This document shows positions 16,435 through 25,859 of a stretch of DNA of 64,000 nt, piece by piece; position 1 is the stretch's first letter, and each line of letters begins with the position of its first letter. The position numbers were made by a program, and so were the translations under genes. A model generated the notes under the pieces. It did not search any database and was not told the DNA's origin. It saw only the letters and a list, made by a program, of their open reading frames with translations. The stretch is from the NCBI GenBank assembly GCA_020718185.1, contig DYSP01000003.1, positions 33,231 through 97,230 of the forward strand. The letters are read 5' to 3'. The stretch comes from Candidatus Odyssella sp. GTDB lineage: Bacteria > Pseudomonadota > Alphaproteobacteria > Paracaedibacterales > Paracaedibacteraceae.

Positions 16435-17545
16435 TGCAAAGAGTTGATCAAATTCCAAGACCTCAATGGAAAGAAAAAGTAGAAGATCTTGGCTTTTATT
16501 ATCATACCATGGATGGAGAATGTTATTGGGATGAAACAGCAGCCTATGAATTTTCTGCTGACGAAGTTGATGTTATTGAAGAAGCAAGTCGTCAGCTAGA
16601 AACATTATGCATAGCGGCGGTTGAACATGTCATCGAAAAAAAACGGTATGCTAAGATGCAAATTTCTTCAACCATTATTGAGTTAATTGAGCTGAGTTGG
16701 CGCAATGGCCATAAGCATCTTTACGGACGATTTGATTTTGTTTTGGATGAGAAAGGTACGCCAAAGTTATTGGAATATATGCTGATACTCCGACAGCTCT
16801 TCTTGAAGCAGCTGTGGTGCAATGGGACTGGCTGCAAGATAAAAAACCAGAGATGGATCAGTTTAACAGTATTCATGAAAAACTTATTGATGCTTGGCCT
16901 CGATTACATTTAAGTGGTTCAACAATTCATTTTGCGGGGATTATCGATAATCCTGAAGATTTAGGAACCTTAAATTATTTACGCGATACAGCGACACAGG
17001 CAGGGTTTAATACTGAGTTACTTGATATACGACAAGTTGGATGGGATGGGCAACAGTTTGTTGATCTTTCATTTCAAGAAATCACTACCCTTTTTAAATT
17101 ATATCCCTGGGAATGGATGATGCAGGAAGAATTCGCCGAGCATATTATGCATTCTCAAACGCTTATGGTTGAACCTGCCTGGAAATTATTGCTCAGCAAT
17201 AAAGCGATTTTGGCAATTTTGTGGGAACTTTTTCCGAATCATCCCAATTTATTGGCTGCGGCTTTTGACCCTAAAAAAATTGATGGAGAGATTGTGCGTA
17301 AGCCGTTTTTTAGTCGAGAAGGCGCCAATATTCAAATCACGCAAGGAAATCTCAATACCCCTGGTCCATATGGCGCAGAAGGGTATGTTTATCAGCAATA
17401 TTGCCCTTTACAAAATTTTTCTGGAAACTACCCTGTCATTGGGTCGTGGATTATTGCAGGTGAATCCGCCGGTATGGGCATTCGGGAAGATAAATCACCT
17501 ATTACAACAAATACAAGCCGCTTTATTCCCCATTATTTTGTTTAA
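16434..17545 (+). pseudogene. glutathionylspermidine synthase-like ATP-grasp (YgiC), frameshifted
   Basis: The frame starts at the TAATG overlap and reads RPQWKEKVEDLGFYYHT, DGECYWDETAAYEF and LYGRFDFVLDEKGTPKLLEY, all typical of the GSP-synthase ATP-grasp family (PF03738). After LLEY the frame fails; the neighbouring frame continues as NADTPT-type sequence, then EAAVVQWDWLQDKKP and on through RKPFFSREGANIQI, YVYQQYCPLQNF and IGSWIIAGESAGMGIRED to the natural end. One missing A near 16777-16780 (GAATATATGC for expected GAATATAATGC) explains it. Restored length would be about 370 residues. It ends by overlapping the convergent hydrolase gene by 4 bases. Confidence 0.85.
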
Positions 17546-18576
17546 GGTATACTTTGACCAGAAACATATTGTTGTTGGGGTTGAAGCGAATCGCTTGGCG
17601 TTTTGCCGAAGTGTAGAGAAAATGCATCTACGTCTTTAATAAGACGTGAGATAACATTGTTAGAGTCTTTTAATATATTGTGATGAGCATCAGTATAAGT
17701 CACCAATTTACAACTGGGGAGTCTTTGGCATAATTCTGCCTGCGCATCTACATTGACAAGATAATCATTTTCTGAGGATACCATTAAAAAAGGGATCTTA
17801 ATTTGACTTAAGTACGCATCATCATTGAAATCATCACTGGCTTTAAAAGCTTCGAATAACCATTGAAAACTAGGCCCTCCAATCGCTAAATGAGGTTGTT
17901 CTTTTAAAAATCGACAATCCTTTAAGTATGTTTTTTTATCTCCATTCTTCAAAGGACTATAATTCTGAACACATGTATCATAAGAAAAAGGTTGATATCC
18001 AAAAACAAATCGTTCGCCAAGTCCAATAGAAACAATGAATTTTACCAATTTCTCAGCTACAGCATACGGATAAGGTGTTGTGTTAATTTGAATCATTGGT
18101 GCCAGCGCAATCATTGCGTCCATATCTTCTGGGTGGTCATGTGCATAATGCAATCCAATATTGCCGCCCATTGAGCTTGCCATAAAAATGACTGGTCTGG
18201 TCATCTGAGCATTGAGGGAAATAAATTTTTTTAAATCTTTTGCATAACTTTCAAAGCTATCAATATATAAAAGTGAACTTTGATTGGTAAATCGGCCTGA
18301 ATCCCCTTGTCCTCGCCAGTCAAATGTTAGCACGTCATATCCACGATTTGAGAAATTTTCCATAATATCGCGGTAATATTCGATGAATCCACCCATTCCT
18401 TGCAGTAATAAAATAGTGCCTTTTGTGGGTTCTTTTTTGGCGGAAATTTTAGCTGTACGAATTAATAGATGATCATAAGTTGTAAAAAATCCATATTGAA
18501 TGGTTGACCAAGATGGCGTTAACGTCAGAAAAAAACAAAAAAGAATAGAGATGCTGAGTTTCCAGCCCCCAACCAT
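17542..18576 (-). CDS. alpha/beta hydrolase, monoacylglycerol lipase/lysophospholipase-like, exported
   Basis: Hydrolase_4/PldB-type esterase. A signal peptide (WKLSISILFCFFLTLTPSWS) suggests export. Core motifs: LLLQGMGGFIEYY (oxyanion region), TFDWRGQGDSGR, nucleophile elbow MASSMGGNIG, acid in SSENDYLVN, histidine in DAHHNIL. The elbow is A-x-S-x-G in place of G-x-S-x-G, a tolerated but less common form. Start placed at 18576 so the signal peptide is N-terminal; the frame is open to 18630. No family-specific partner is nearby. It could act on host or envelope lipids. Confidence 0.85.
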   Translation of the reverse strand: MVGGWKLSISILFCFFLTLTPSWSTIQYGFFTTYDHLLIRTAKISAKKEPTKGTILLLQGMGGFIEYYRDIMENFSNRGYDVLTFDWRGQGDSGRFTNQSSLLYIDSFESYAKDLKKFISLNAQMTRPVIFMASSMGGNIGLHYAHDHPEDMDAMIALAPMIQINTTPYPYAVAEKLVKFIVSIGLGERFVFGYQPFSYDTCVQNYSPLKNGDKKTYLKDCRFLKEQPHLAIGGPSFQWLFEAFKASDDFNDDAYLSQIKIPFLMVSSENDYLVNVDAQAELCQRLPSCKLVTYTDAHHNILKDSNNVISRLIKDVDAFSLHFGKTPSDSLQPQQQYVSGQSIP

Positions 18577-18791
18577 TATCTGTCGTATCTCGTTAAGAAA
18601 TTCTTTGAAGTTAACCATTTGTACAAACATTCAATAATAAACTATCATACTATAATGATAGTTAAATTTTTAACTAAAGTATACTCATTATGAGCCAAAA
18701 TTTGGAAATTATGTGCTCTAAAATTAAAAATATATCTATCATTAAACAATGAATTTAAGAACAAAGGTTCACAAGGCAAAAAGAGGTAATT

Positions 18792-19349
18792 ATGATGGAA
18801 AAACAACGATACTGGCGAAATGCTGATAATCAATGGGGGCTTGTTTCTCGTTTGTTACACTGGGTAATGGCTATCTTTATTATTGGAATGTTAGCTGGGG
18901 GCTTATATATGGCTGAGCTGCCAAACTCACCTTTTAAGTTTGAACTTTATGGTATTCATAAAGCAATAGGTATTTTTATTTTATTGTTTTTAATTTTTCG
19001 GCTTGTTTGGCGTATTTCGCAAACAATTCCAACATTACTACGTTTGCCCCAACCGCAACAATTTTTAGCAAAAATCAGCGCACCTCTTATGTATCTTGTT
19101 CTCTTTATCATGCCATTAAGTGGCATTGCTATGTCACAAGCAGGAGGGCATCCCATCAGTGTATTCGGTTGGGTGACGTTGCCAGAGATGATTGGTAAAA
19201 ACCCAGAATTAGGCAAAATTGCTGCAACTATCCATCAAACAACCGCATGGATTTTGATAGCGCTGATTATTATGCATATTTTGGCGGCTTTTTATCATCA
19301 GTTTTGTCGTAAAGATTATTTGTTAACTCGGATGTGGAAAAAAATTTAA
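18792..19349 (+). CDS. cytochrome b561 family membrane protein
   Basis: 185 residues, four membrane helices, of the bacterial di-haem cytochrome b561 family (CybB type), which passes electrons between quinol and other acceptors. Conserved histidines are visible in RLLHWVMAIF, GIHKAIGIFI, TIHQTTAWIL and MHILAAFYHQF. AGAGG lies 7 bases before the ATG. Its TAA overlaps the ATG of the hybrid kinase (TAATG), so the two are translated together, which suggests a link between redox state and signalling; that link is inference. Confidence 0.92.
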   Translation: MMEKQRYWRNADNQWGLVSRLLHWVMAIFIIGMLAGGLYMAELPNSPFKFELYGIHKAIGIFILLFLIFRLVWRISQTIPTLLRLPQPQQFLAKISAPLMYLVLFIMPLSGIAMSQAGGHPISVFGWVTLPEMIGKNPELGKIAATIHQTTAWILIALIIMHILAAFYHQFCRKDYLLTRMWKKI

Positions 19350-21358
19350 TGAATCTTTTTTTCTGGCGTAAAGAGCGCAAAAAATCTGAATTAACCTTAA
19401 ATCAAGATTGGATTTTAGAGGGATTTCAAGATTGCGTGGACGGATTTTGGGTGTGGCAAAGTAGCCAATTTTATATTTCTTCACGCATTAAAACAAGGCT
19501 AGGATATGATCAGCATGCAGATGTAAAGTTTACAGACGTCAACTGGTGGCGAGATTTTGTTCATCCTGAAGATGTGGATAAGCTTAAAAAATTCTTGAAA
19601 GACATTGTTAAAGATGAAGTAAAAACACGTCAAATTGAAATAAGAATCCGCCATTATCATGGGCACTGGGTTTGGTTTCTTGTTCATTGTTATGTGGGGA
19701 CTTTTCGAAATAATCAACCGCAAGTTCTAGGTACATTTTCCGATGTATCGGCTTACCGACTGTTGCATGACCAATTGGAAAAAACGATTGAAGATTTAGA
19801 AACTGTTTCTCAAGAAAAATCACATTTTATCTCTCATTTAAATCATGAAATTCGCACGCCTATTAATGGTATTTTAGGTGGGCTAGCGCAACTGCAAGAA
19901 ACAGATCTGAACCTAGAGCAGCAAGACTGTTTGAATAAAGTTACGGCTTGTGCAGATTTATTATTAAACTTAGTTAATGAGATTTTAGATTTGTCAAAAA
20001 TTGCAGCCGGAAAATTAGAAATTGATCCTGTGGAATTTGAGTTAAATCGAGTCCTTCAACAAGTTTTCAGTATGTTAAAACCGGTTGCACAGCAAAAAAA
20101 ACTGCAACTTATTCTAGAAATGGATGGAAATTTACCACACTTTATCAAAATGGATAGTCTGCGATTGCAACAAGTCATTATTAATTTGTTGAGTAATGCA
20201 ATTAAATTTACGGATACAGGTAAGGTGATCTTAGAAATTAAATTGCATCATCAAAAAGTCACTGGAAATCTAAGTCACCTTTTGTTTCGTGTCATTGACA
20301 CGGGTCATGGGATTGCGAAAGACGTTTTGCCCTTTCTGTTTCAAGATTTTACTCAAGCCACAAAGTCTGTAGCACGTACTTACGGTGGAACGGGTCTTGG
20401 TCTTTCTATTTGCCGAAAATTAGTTGCTTTGATGGGGGGGGAAATAGGAGCACAAAGTACGGTTGGCAAAGGAAGTACGTTTTGGTTTATTCTTCCGATT
20501 GAAAAAATGAGTAATTTAGCGACTGATCCGACGCCAGTTGATATCAAAGAGGATGCTTCTCTAGCTAAATTTAATATCTTAATTGCAGAGGATAATCATA
20601 TTAACCAGCAAGTCTTAATTGGGTTGCTTTCCTCTCTGCATCAAGATTTTAGTATTGCTAATAATGGAATTGAGGCAGTTCAATGTTTTGAAAACAACCA
20701 ATTTGACCTTGTTTTTATGGATATGAATATGCCTGTTTTAGATGGTTTTTCGGCCACCAAGCAGATCCGTCAAATGGATAGGGGGAAAGAGGTTCCTATT
20801 GTTATTTTGACGGCAGATACGTATTCGATAGATAAACAGGAATTTTTAAAAAACGGTGTTACACAAATAGTTCATAAGCCGGTTACTAAGGAAAAACTTT
20901 TTAACGTAATTAAATTTTATCAAAAAAAAGAACAAAAAGAAAAAGTTACAAAAATTCCCGAAGATGATTCTTCTGCTTCTTTAGAACATTCACTCGAGGT
21001 AATAGATGAAGTCAACTTTAATTGTATTGATTGGAATCAAATAATAACTCTATCAAAAGACATTGGTCAGGAAACACTGATTAAACTTATGGATGTTTAT
21101 GTCAAAGATGGTATGCGCATTATGAATCAGTTGAAAGGTGATAAGTCAGACGGATTTTATGATATTGCTCATACTTTAGCTGGAATGTCGGAAAATTTAG
21201 GAATGAAAAAAGTTGCTAAGCTTTCTCGCGATATTATGATATCTTTGCGGACACCAGACGAAAATCCATCCCCCCTTATCAATCAACTTGCGCAGGGGTT
21301 TAATGAAACGATTGTGGAAATTGATAAAATAAAAGATAAATTTTCTAAAGAATTGTAA
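19349..21358 (+). CDS. hybrid sensor histidine kinase with PAS, REC and Hpt domains
   Basis: 669 residues from the ATG at 19349. Order: PAS_3-like sensor (about 25-135, with RDFVHPEDVDKLKKF), short coiled coil, HisKA with LNHEIRTPINGI (His about 166), HATPase with NLLSNAIKFTDTG, DTGHGI and GGTGLGLSI, a receiver domain with AEDN, FMDMNMPVLDGF and the KPVT Lys, and a C-terminal Hpt domain with AHTLAGMSENLG. It thus carries a whole phosphorelay except the final regulator. No membrane segment is seen, so it is cytosolic. An in-frame GTG at 19334 lies inside the cytochrome gene and is less likely. Confidence 0.94.
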   Translation: MNLFFWRKERKKSELTLNQDWILEGFQDCVDGFWVWQSSQFYISSRIKTRLGYDQHADVKFTDVNWWRDFVHPEDVDKLKKFLKDIVKDEVKTRQIEIRIRHYHGHWVWFLVHCYVGTFRNNQPQVLGTFSDVSAYRLLHDQLEKTIEDLETVSQEKSHFISHLNHEIRTPINGILGGLAQLQETDLNLEQQDCLNKVTACADLLLNLVNEILDLSKIAAGKLEIDPVEFELNRVLQQVFSMLKPVAQQKKLQLILEMDGNLPHFIKMDSLRLQQVIINLLSNAIKFTDTGKVILEIKLHHQKVTGNLSHLLFRVIDTGHGIAKDVLPFLFQDFTQATKSVARTYGGTGLGLSICRKLVALMGGEIGAQSTVGKGSTFWFILPIEKMSNLATDPTPVDIKEDASLAKFNILIAEDNHINQQVLIGLLSSLHQDFSIANNGIEAVQCFENNQFDLVFMDMNMPVLDGFSATKQIRQMDRGKEVPIVILTADTYSIDKQEFLKNGVTQIVHKPVTKEKLFNVIKFYQKKEQKEKVTKIPEDDSSASLEHSLEVIDEVNFNCIDWNQIITLSKDIGQETLIKLMDVYVKDGMRIMNQLKGDKSDGFYDIAHTLAGMSENLGMKKVAKLSRDIMISLRTPDENPSPLINQLAQGFNETIVEIDKIKDKFSKEL

Positions 21359-21521
21359 TTTATGTAAAAAAATGCCCGTTAAATGCTTAGTATAAATCAT
21401 TGTGTTGTTTTATATGTAAAATTGTGCTATATGATAATCAAAAATCCAAATGAAGCTGATTTAGCATTGGTATCAAGTGTACTCAAAATGAGTATATAAC
21501 TATATAAAAGGTTTGTCCGAT

Positions 21522-21863
21522 ATGACATACACTATCACAGAAGATTGCATTAAATGCAAATATATGGATTGTGTCGAGGTTTGTCCTGTAGATTGTTTTT
21601 ATGAAGGCGACAACATGTTGGCAATCAATCCTGATGAATGCATTGATTGTGGTGTTTGTGAACCTGAATGTCCTGCTGAGGCAATTATTCCAGATACTAA
21701 AGATGGGTCTGAAAGATGGGTTGAAGTAAATCGTCAATATGCATCAACCTGGCCAAATATTACAAGAAAAGGCAATCCACCTGCTGATTCTGATGAATGG
21801 TTAAGAGTTAAAGATAAATTTGCAAATCATTTTAATGATAAGCCTGGTCAGGGGAATTCCTAA
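21522..21863 (+). CDS. fdxA: ferredoxin FdxA, 7Fe type
   Basis: Small electron carrier with one [3Fe-4S] and one [4Fe-4S] cluster. Cysteines occur in [19 protein letters not shown] and [14 protein letters not shown], the standard arrangement for the 7Fe class, and the C-terminal [17 protein letters not shown] tail is typical of the alphaproteobacterial form. Start taken at the ATG 21522, with AAGG 10 bases upstream; the in-frame TTG at 21513 is too close to that site. 113 residues. Adjacent to carD, 74 bases downstream, an order common in alphaproteobacteria. Confidence 0.95.
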   Translation: MTYTITEDCIKCKYMDCVEVCPVDCFYEGDNMLAINPDECIDCGVCEPECPAEAIIPDTKDGSERWVEVNRQYASTWPNITRKGNPPADSDEWLRVKDKFANHFNDKPGQGNS

Positions 21864-21937
21864 AAACGAACTTAACACTTGAAAGAATTTTTTGAATCCC
21901 CATCTAGTAGTTAATAAAGATTATAAGTGAGTCAAAA

Positions 21938-22432
21938 ATGTCCCAAAAGCCATTCGCTATCAGTGAGTATGTTGTCTATCCAAGTCATGGTGTTGGACAA
22001 ATTGTCGGTTATGAATTACAAGAAATTGCTGATCAACAAATTGAACTAATGGTTATTTGTTTTGATAAAGATCGCATGATTTTGCGTATTCCTATTGGTA
22101 AAGCAAAAGCTTCTGGTTTGCGCGCGTTGACAAGTTCAAAAGAAATGCAAAAAGCATTAGAATCGCTCAAAGTGAAAACCAAAACACGCCGCACTATGTG
22201 GAGCCGTCGTGCTCAAGAATATGAAAACAAGATTAATTCAGGAGATCCAGGATCGATTGCTGAAGTCATCCGTGATCTTTATCGTAGCGCCACACAGCCT
22301 GATCAATCTTATAGTGAACGTCAAATTTATCAATCCGCTATTGATCGCTTTGCACGTGAATTAGCAGCAATTGAGAAAATTGATGAAACATCTGCTGTTA
22401 ATAAAGTAGAAGATTTTTTAAAAGTCGCTTAG
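21938..22432 (+). CDS. carD: CarD family transcriptional regulator
   Basis: CarD/CdnL/TRCF RNA-polymerase-interacting domain protein, 164 residues. The N-terminal domain has FAISEYVVYPSHGVGQIVGYE and the RILRIPIGKAKASGLR-like stretch; the C-terminal DNA-binding half has RRTMWSRRAQEYENKINSG and the SYSERQIYQSAIDRFARELA helix. It binds RNA polymerase beta and stabilises open complexes at rRNA and other promoters. Located after fdxA on the same strand. Confidence 0.95.
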   Translation: MSQKPFAISEYVVYPSHGVGQIVGYELQEIADQQIELMVICFDKDRMILRIPIGKAKASGLRALTSSKEMQKALESLKVKTKTRRTMWSRRAQEYENKINSGDPGSIAEVIRDLYRSATQPDQSYSERQIYQSAIDRFARELAAIEKIDETSAVNKVEDFLKVA

Positions 22433-22719
22433 TACCCTTAATAATAGATAAGGTTACTTTCAAAGTCTCTTATCTATAGCTCAGCAGATTGGAGATCTCA
22501 AAGATTAGAAATAGGGATCCTCACCTTAATTAAACCTAATAGGTTGGAGCTTGCTTTTTAAAGCAAAAATGACTATAGTTAGCTGTCTTTCCTTGATTCA
22601 AAATTTTACTGAGTGCTCATAAAGTATCTCTAGATAGTAAAAGCTTGTTTCTTGATAAGACATGTATATATGATCATTTTCTATTTTGTTGATTGAAATT
22701 TTTTAGGTTGTAATAATAA

Positions 22720-23928
22720 ATGCCTTTGGCATATTCAAGAATTATATTGCCTCTTGTCCTTGTTTTGATGACACTCATGGCTGAAATGTCGACAGACATT
22801 TATATTCCATGCTTACCAGAAATGGCTCGCTATTTTGCTGTTGACCAACACACTGTTGTTGTGACAATCAGCACTTATTTGCTTGGTTTTTCCATATCGG
22901 GGAGTTTGGCAGGTCCTTTTTCTGACACTTTTGGTCGTCGGCCTTTATTCCTAATTGGTTCCTTTATCTTTACTCTCTCTAGCATTGCTTGTGTTCTTGC
23001 TGATTCAGCAAATTGGCTAATTGCCATTCGCCTTTTTCAAGGAGCAGGGGCAGGTATTGCTTATGTCACATCCAATGCTATTATCAAAGATGTTTATAAT
23101 GATCAAATGTCGTCACGCATTTTTTCATTTATGGGAATGATGGTAACCATGTCTCCCATGATTGCCCCTATTCTAGGCGGTATCATTACGTCTTATTGGG
23201 GATGGAAAGCAAATTTTTATTTGATTTTGGTTGGTGCCGTTATAGGGCTTGTTGTTCATTTTTTCCGTATCCCAGAAAGTTTAAAGCCAGAATATCGTCA
23301 GCCAGTTTTATCTTATCATAAAATTATTGATTCTTACAAAAAATTGCTGTGGACACCGCACGTGATTGGTTACTCTTTGATTTCTGGGGTGACATATGGT
23401 GGGCTATGGACATGGATTGCAGAAGCGCCATTTTATTTTATTGAAGTCATTGGTATTGACCCCAAACACTATGGTTATTATTCAGCTATTGGGCCGGCGG
23501 CCTATATTGTTGGCACAATTATCAACCAGTTGGGCGTAGGCAGATATGGTGTTATTCAAATGCTTAAAGGCGGATTATTAACGATGACTTTTGGCAGTGG
23601 GTTACTATTTGCCGTTGTCTGTATAAATGCTAGTTTATTAGGGATTTGTACCACCATTAGTGTATATGGGATTGGAATGGCGCTAGTTTTTGCCAATAGT
23701 GCTGCAAAAGCAGTGGATGTGGAACCACATTATCGAGGAACAGCATCGGCTATTTTAAGTACGATAGAAATGAGTTTTGCTGCAATAAGCTGCTATTTAA
23801 TTAGTTTGGTAAGTTGCAATGACTTACGTCCAGCTACACTGACAATGGTTGTTTGCAGTTTTGTTTGTATTTATTTATTTTATCTAACAAATAAGGCTGA
23901 AACATATCAAATTAAAGCAAAAGTATAA
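22720..23928 (+). CDS. Bcr/CflA-type MFS drug exporter
   Basis: 402 residues, twelve predicted membrane helices, with the DHA1 group motifs: TDIYIPCLPEMARYF near the N-terminus (the D-x-Y-x-P-x-P-like motif of Bcr/CflA), GPFSDTFGRRPLFL (motif A), RLFQGAGAGIAYV (motif B) and SPMIAPILGG (motif C). The likely role is proton-driven export of small molecules such as bicyclomycin, chloramphenicol or sulfonamides; the true substrate is unknown. The 287 bases before it carry no recognised element. Convergent with the next gene, 17 bases apart. Confidence 0.9.
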   Translation: MPLAYSRIILPLVLVLMTLMAEMSTDIYIPCLPEMARYFAVDQHTVVVTISTYLLGFSISGSLAGPFSDTFGRRPLFLIGSFIFTLSSIACVLADSANWLIAIRLFQGAGAGIAYVTSNAIIKDVYNDQMSSRIFSFMGMMVTMSPMIAPILGGIITSYWGWKANFYLILVGAVIGLVVHFFRIPESLKPEYRQPVLSYHKIIDSYKKLLWTPHVIGYSLISGVTYGGLWTWIAEAPFYFIEVIGIDPKHYGYYSAIGPAAYIVGTIINQLGVGRYGVIQMLKGGLLTMTFGSGLLFAVVCINASLLGICTTISVYGIGMALVFANSAAKAVDVEPHYRGTASAILSTIEMSFAAISCYLISLVSCNDLRPATLTMVVCSFVCIYLFYLTNKAETYQIKAKV

Positions 23929-23945
23929 GTTTAGAAATTGATATT

Positions 23946-25448
23946 TTATGCAGCTTGCAAAAAAGTTTCAACTTGCTCTAAATTTTTTTGCAACAATTTC
24001 TCAAGATCTATAAAATAACTTGCGGTATCGTTGTCTACTATATCAAGATTGATGGTATCTTGAAGGATAGCAAGATCAGGATGGCTTGTGGCAATCAAAT
24101 TTTTAAGAGATACTTTTTCTTTTTCAAGATGTTTTATTTCCATTAGCTGTTGAGTAACATCTATTTTCAAAATGGTGGCTAATTTTTTTGCAAGGAGCTT
24201 TTTAGCAAATAAAGGTGACCACAATGACCCATAATGAGTTGGGTGATTAATAAGTTGTTGGGCAAGCGTTAGTAGGCTGTCTAACAGAGGGGCAGCATCC
24301 ACGAGTAAGGTCTGTTTTGCTGAGCTAATCGCGAGTTTTTGTAAATACCAAGGAAGGGCTATATCATCTGCAAAAAGAGGTACTTTCATGTTAATGATTC
24401 GCAAATTAGATGAATCAAGTCGCTGTAAATTTGACATTAAAATTTTTTCTGCATGAATAAAAGATGGTTCAGGGTGAATCAATTCTGGATGCAGGCTTAT
24501 CATTAACGATGACTTTGAACTATGTGCATTGCAAGCAAGCCAATAAGGGATCAATATATTTATTTTCAAGAAAGACGCAAGCCCTTCATCTGCAGAAGGC
24601 AGGCAAAAATAACGATCAAAATCAAAGATAAAATCAGGATTGTACTGGTTGAAAATTGAGTTGATTGTTGTTGATGTTAAGGCGTTAATGCCAAATGAAT
24701 GAATTTCTAATTGTGGATGCGTTTTGCCAAGCCCTACTGTTAATAGTTCTAATTGAATAAGATCCTTGTCTAATAACAATAATTTTTTTGGAGTATGGAT
24801 TTGAATATTATCTAAAAATGCCTGTCCTAATGAAGAGGTTGCTCCATAAACGAGAATAGTCTTTCCATTTAAAAAATGGGTGGTTTTTTCATTCATTGAA
24901 GTTTGCGTGGAAGGGTTAGATTTTAACAACTGCTCATCTAATGGTTCTTGAGTTATTTTTGCTAATAAACGCCCCCAAATTTCTTGGGAAAAGTAGATTA
25001 TTTTTTTAAAATCTAGCTTTGATTGAAATGCTTGCCATAAACTTACCAAGTTTTTTAAACGTTTAGCACTAAACCACTGTGAAATGATGCTCCACTTAAA
25101 GGTTATAAGTGAAATACCCCACAACATCATAAAGCTACAAGTCAGCAATGCCGGAAACCAGAAAGATAAATGTTCTTCATGGTTAAGAAAAATCAAGAAA
25201 GGTAAAAATGCAAGATTGCTGACACTGGTAATAATGAACGTATATTGCCAATTTTTTAATTTACTTAAATACTGCGATTCTTCTGCAAACAAACAGATAC
25301 TAGTAAATAGTAAGATTGACGTACCGCACACTTTGCCAAGATAATTTAGTGAAAATAGTGTTAGGTCTCCATCTGTTAATACAATAATCAAACCGACAAG
25401 ACTGATAAGATGCAAGATCAGATAACGAATAAGCTGTAATATATTCAA
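23946..25448 (-). CDS. membrane-anchored CapD/FlaA-like SDR protein, degenerate
   Basis: About 500 residues. The N-terminal part has four or five membrane helices; the C-terminal part is a Rossmann domain starting KTILVYGATSSLGQAFLDNI, the layout of UDP-sugar 4,6-dehydratases of the CapD/FlaA1 type. The usual STDKAVNPT...MGATK catalytic block appears as ISLHPELIHPE...IHAEK, so the catalytic residues are not kept and activity is doubtful. I prefer the TTG at 25448, which overlaps the EVE stop and has GGGGA upstream; a GTG at 25481 is possible. The C-terminal end is helical and acidic. Confidence 0.65.
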   Translation of the reverse strand: MNILQLIRYLILHLISLVGLIIVLTDGDLTLFSLNYLGKVCGTSILLFTSICLFAEESQYLSKLKNWQYTFIITSVSNLAFLPFLIFLNHEEHLSFWFPALLTCSFMMLWGISLITFKWSIISQWFSAKRLKNLVSLWQAFQSKLDFKKIIYFSQEIWGRLLAKITQEPLDEQLLKSNPSTQTSMNEKTTHFLNGKTILVYGATSSLGQAFLDNIQIHTPKKLLLLDKDLIQLELLTVGLGKTHPQLEIHSFGINALTSTTINSIFNQYNPDFIFDFDRYFCLPSADEGLASFLKINILIPYWLACNAHSSKSSLMISLHPELIHPEPSFIHAEKILMSNLQRLDSSNLRIINMKVPLFADDIALPWYLQKLAISSAKQTLLVDAAPLLDSLLTLAQQLINHPTHYGSLWSPLFAKKLLAKKLATILKIDVTQQLMEIKHLEKEKVSLKNLIATSHPDLAILQDTINLDIVDNDTASYFIDLEKLLQKNLEQVETFLQAA

Positions 25449-25855
25449 CGGACGTCCCCATAGTTGCAAATGATTTTCCACGCTTCAGGGTCAATGGGCA
25501 TAACAGATAGGCGTGATTGTTTGATGAGTGAAAGATGGGTAAGGCGCGGATCTGCCTTTATTGTCGCCAGACTGACGGGATTATTTAAAGAACGCACATA
25601 TTTCACATCAACCATACCAAACCTGCCTTGTGGATCGGTTGGGTCAGGATAATATTCTTTAATCACCTCGACTATTCCCACGATTTGTCTTTCTTTCACA
25701 GAATGATAAAAGAAACAATGGTCACCTATTTTCATCGCTTTTAAATTATTAGAGGCTTGATAATTACGCACGCCGTCCCAATGGGTAACACCTTTTGTCA
25801 TTTGATCAGTCCATGACCATGTGGAAGGTTCTGTTTTTATCAACCAATAATGCAT
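25445..25855 (-). CDS. EVE domain protein
   Basis: 136 residues forming one EVE (PUA-like) domain: MHYWLIKTEPSTWSW at the start, WDGVRNYQASNNLKAMKIGDHCFFYHS with the conserved aromatic binding residues, GIVEVIKEYYPDPTD and the SRLSVMPIDPEAWKII end. EVE domains bind modified bases in nucleic acids. The start at 25855 gives the family N-terminus, 4 bases after the gpsA stop. The order tsaD-gpsA-EVE is shared with many alphaproteobacteria, suggesting a housekeeping RNA-related role here. Confidence 0.93.
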   Translation of the reverse strand: MHYWLIKTEPSTWSWTDQMTKGVTHWDGVRNYQASNNLKAMKIGDHCFFYHSVKERQIVGIVEVIKEYYPDPTDPQGRFGMVDVKYVRSLNNPVSLATIKADPRLTHLSLIKQSRLSVMPIDPEAWKIICNYGDVR

Positions 25856-25859
25856 GCTA

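Noticed and set aside
18645..18833. 62-codon minus-strand frame before cytochrome b561
   Set aside because: It overlaps the ribosome site and start of the cytochrome gene, is very AT-rich, and has no credible features.
22433..22719. 287-base gap between carD and the MFS gene, considered for a small RNA or riboswitch
   Set aside because: Only a weak TTGCTTT/AAAGCAA hairpin is visible; no known riboswitch or RNA motif was recognised.
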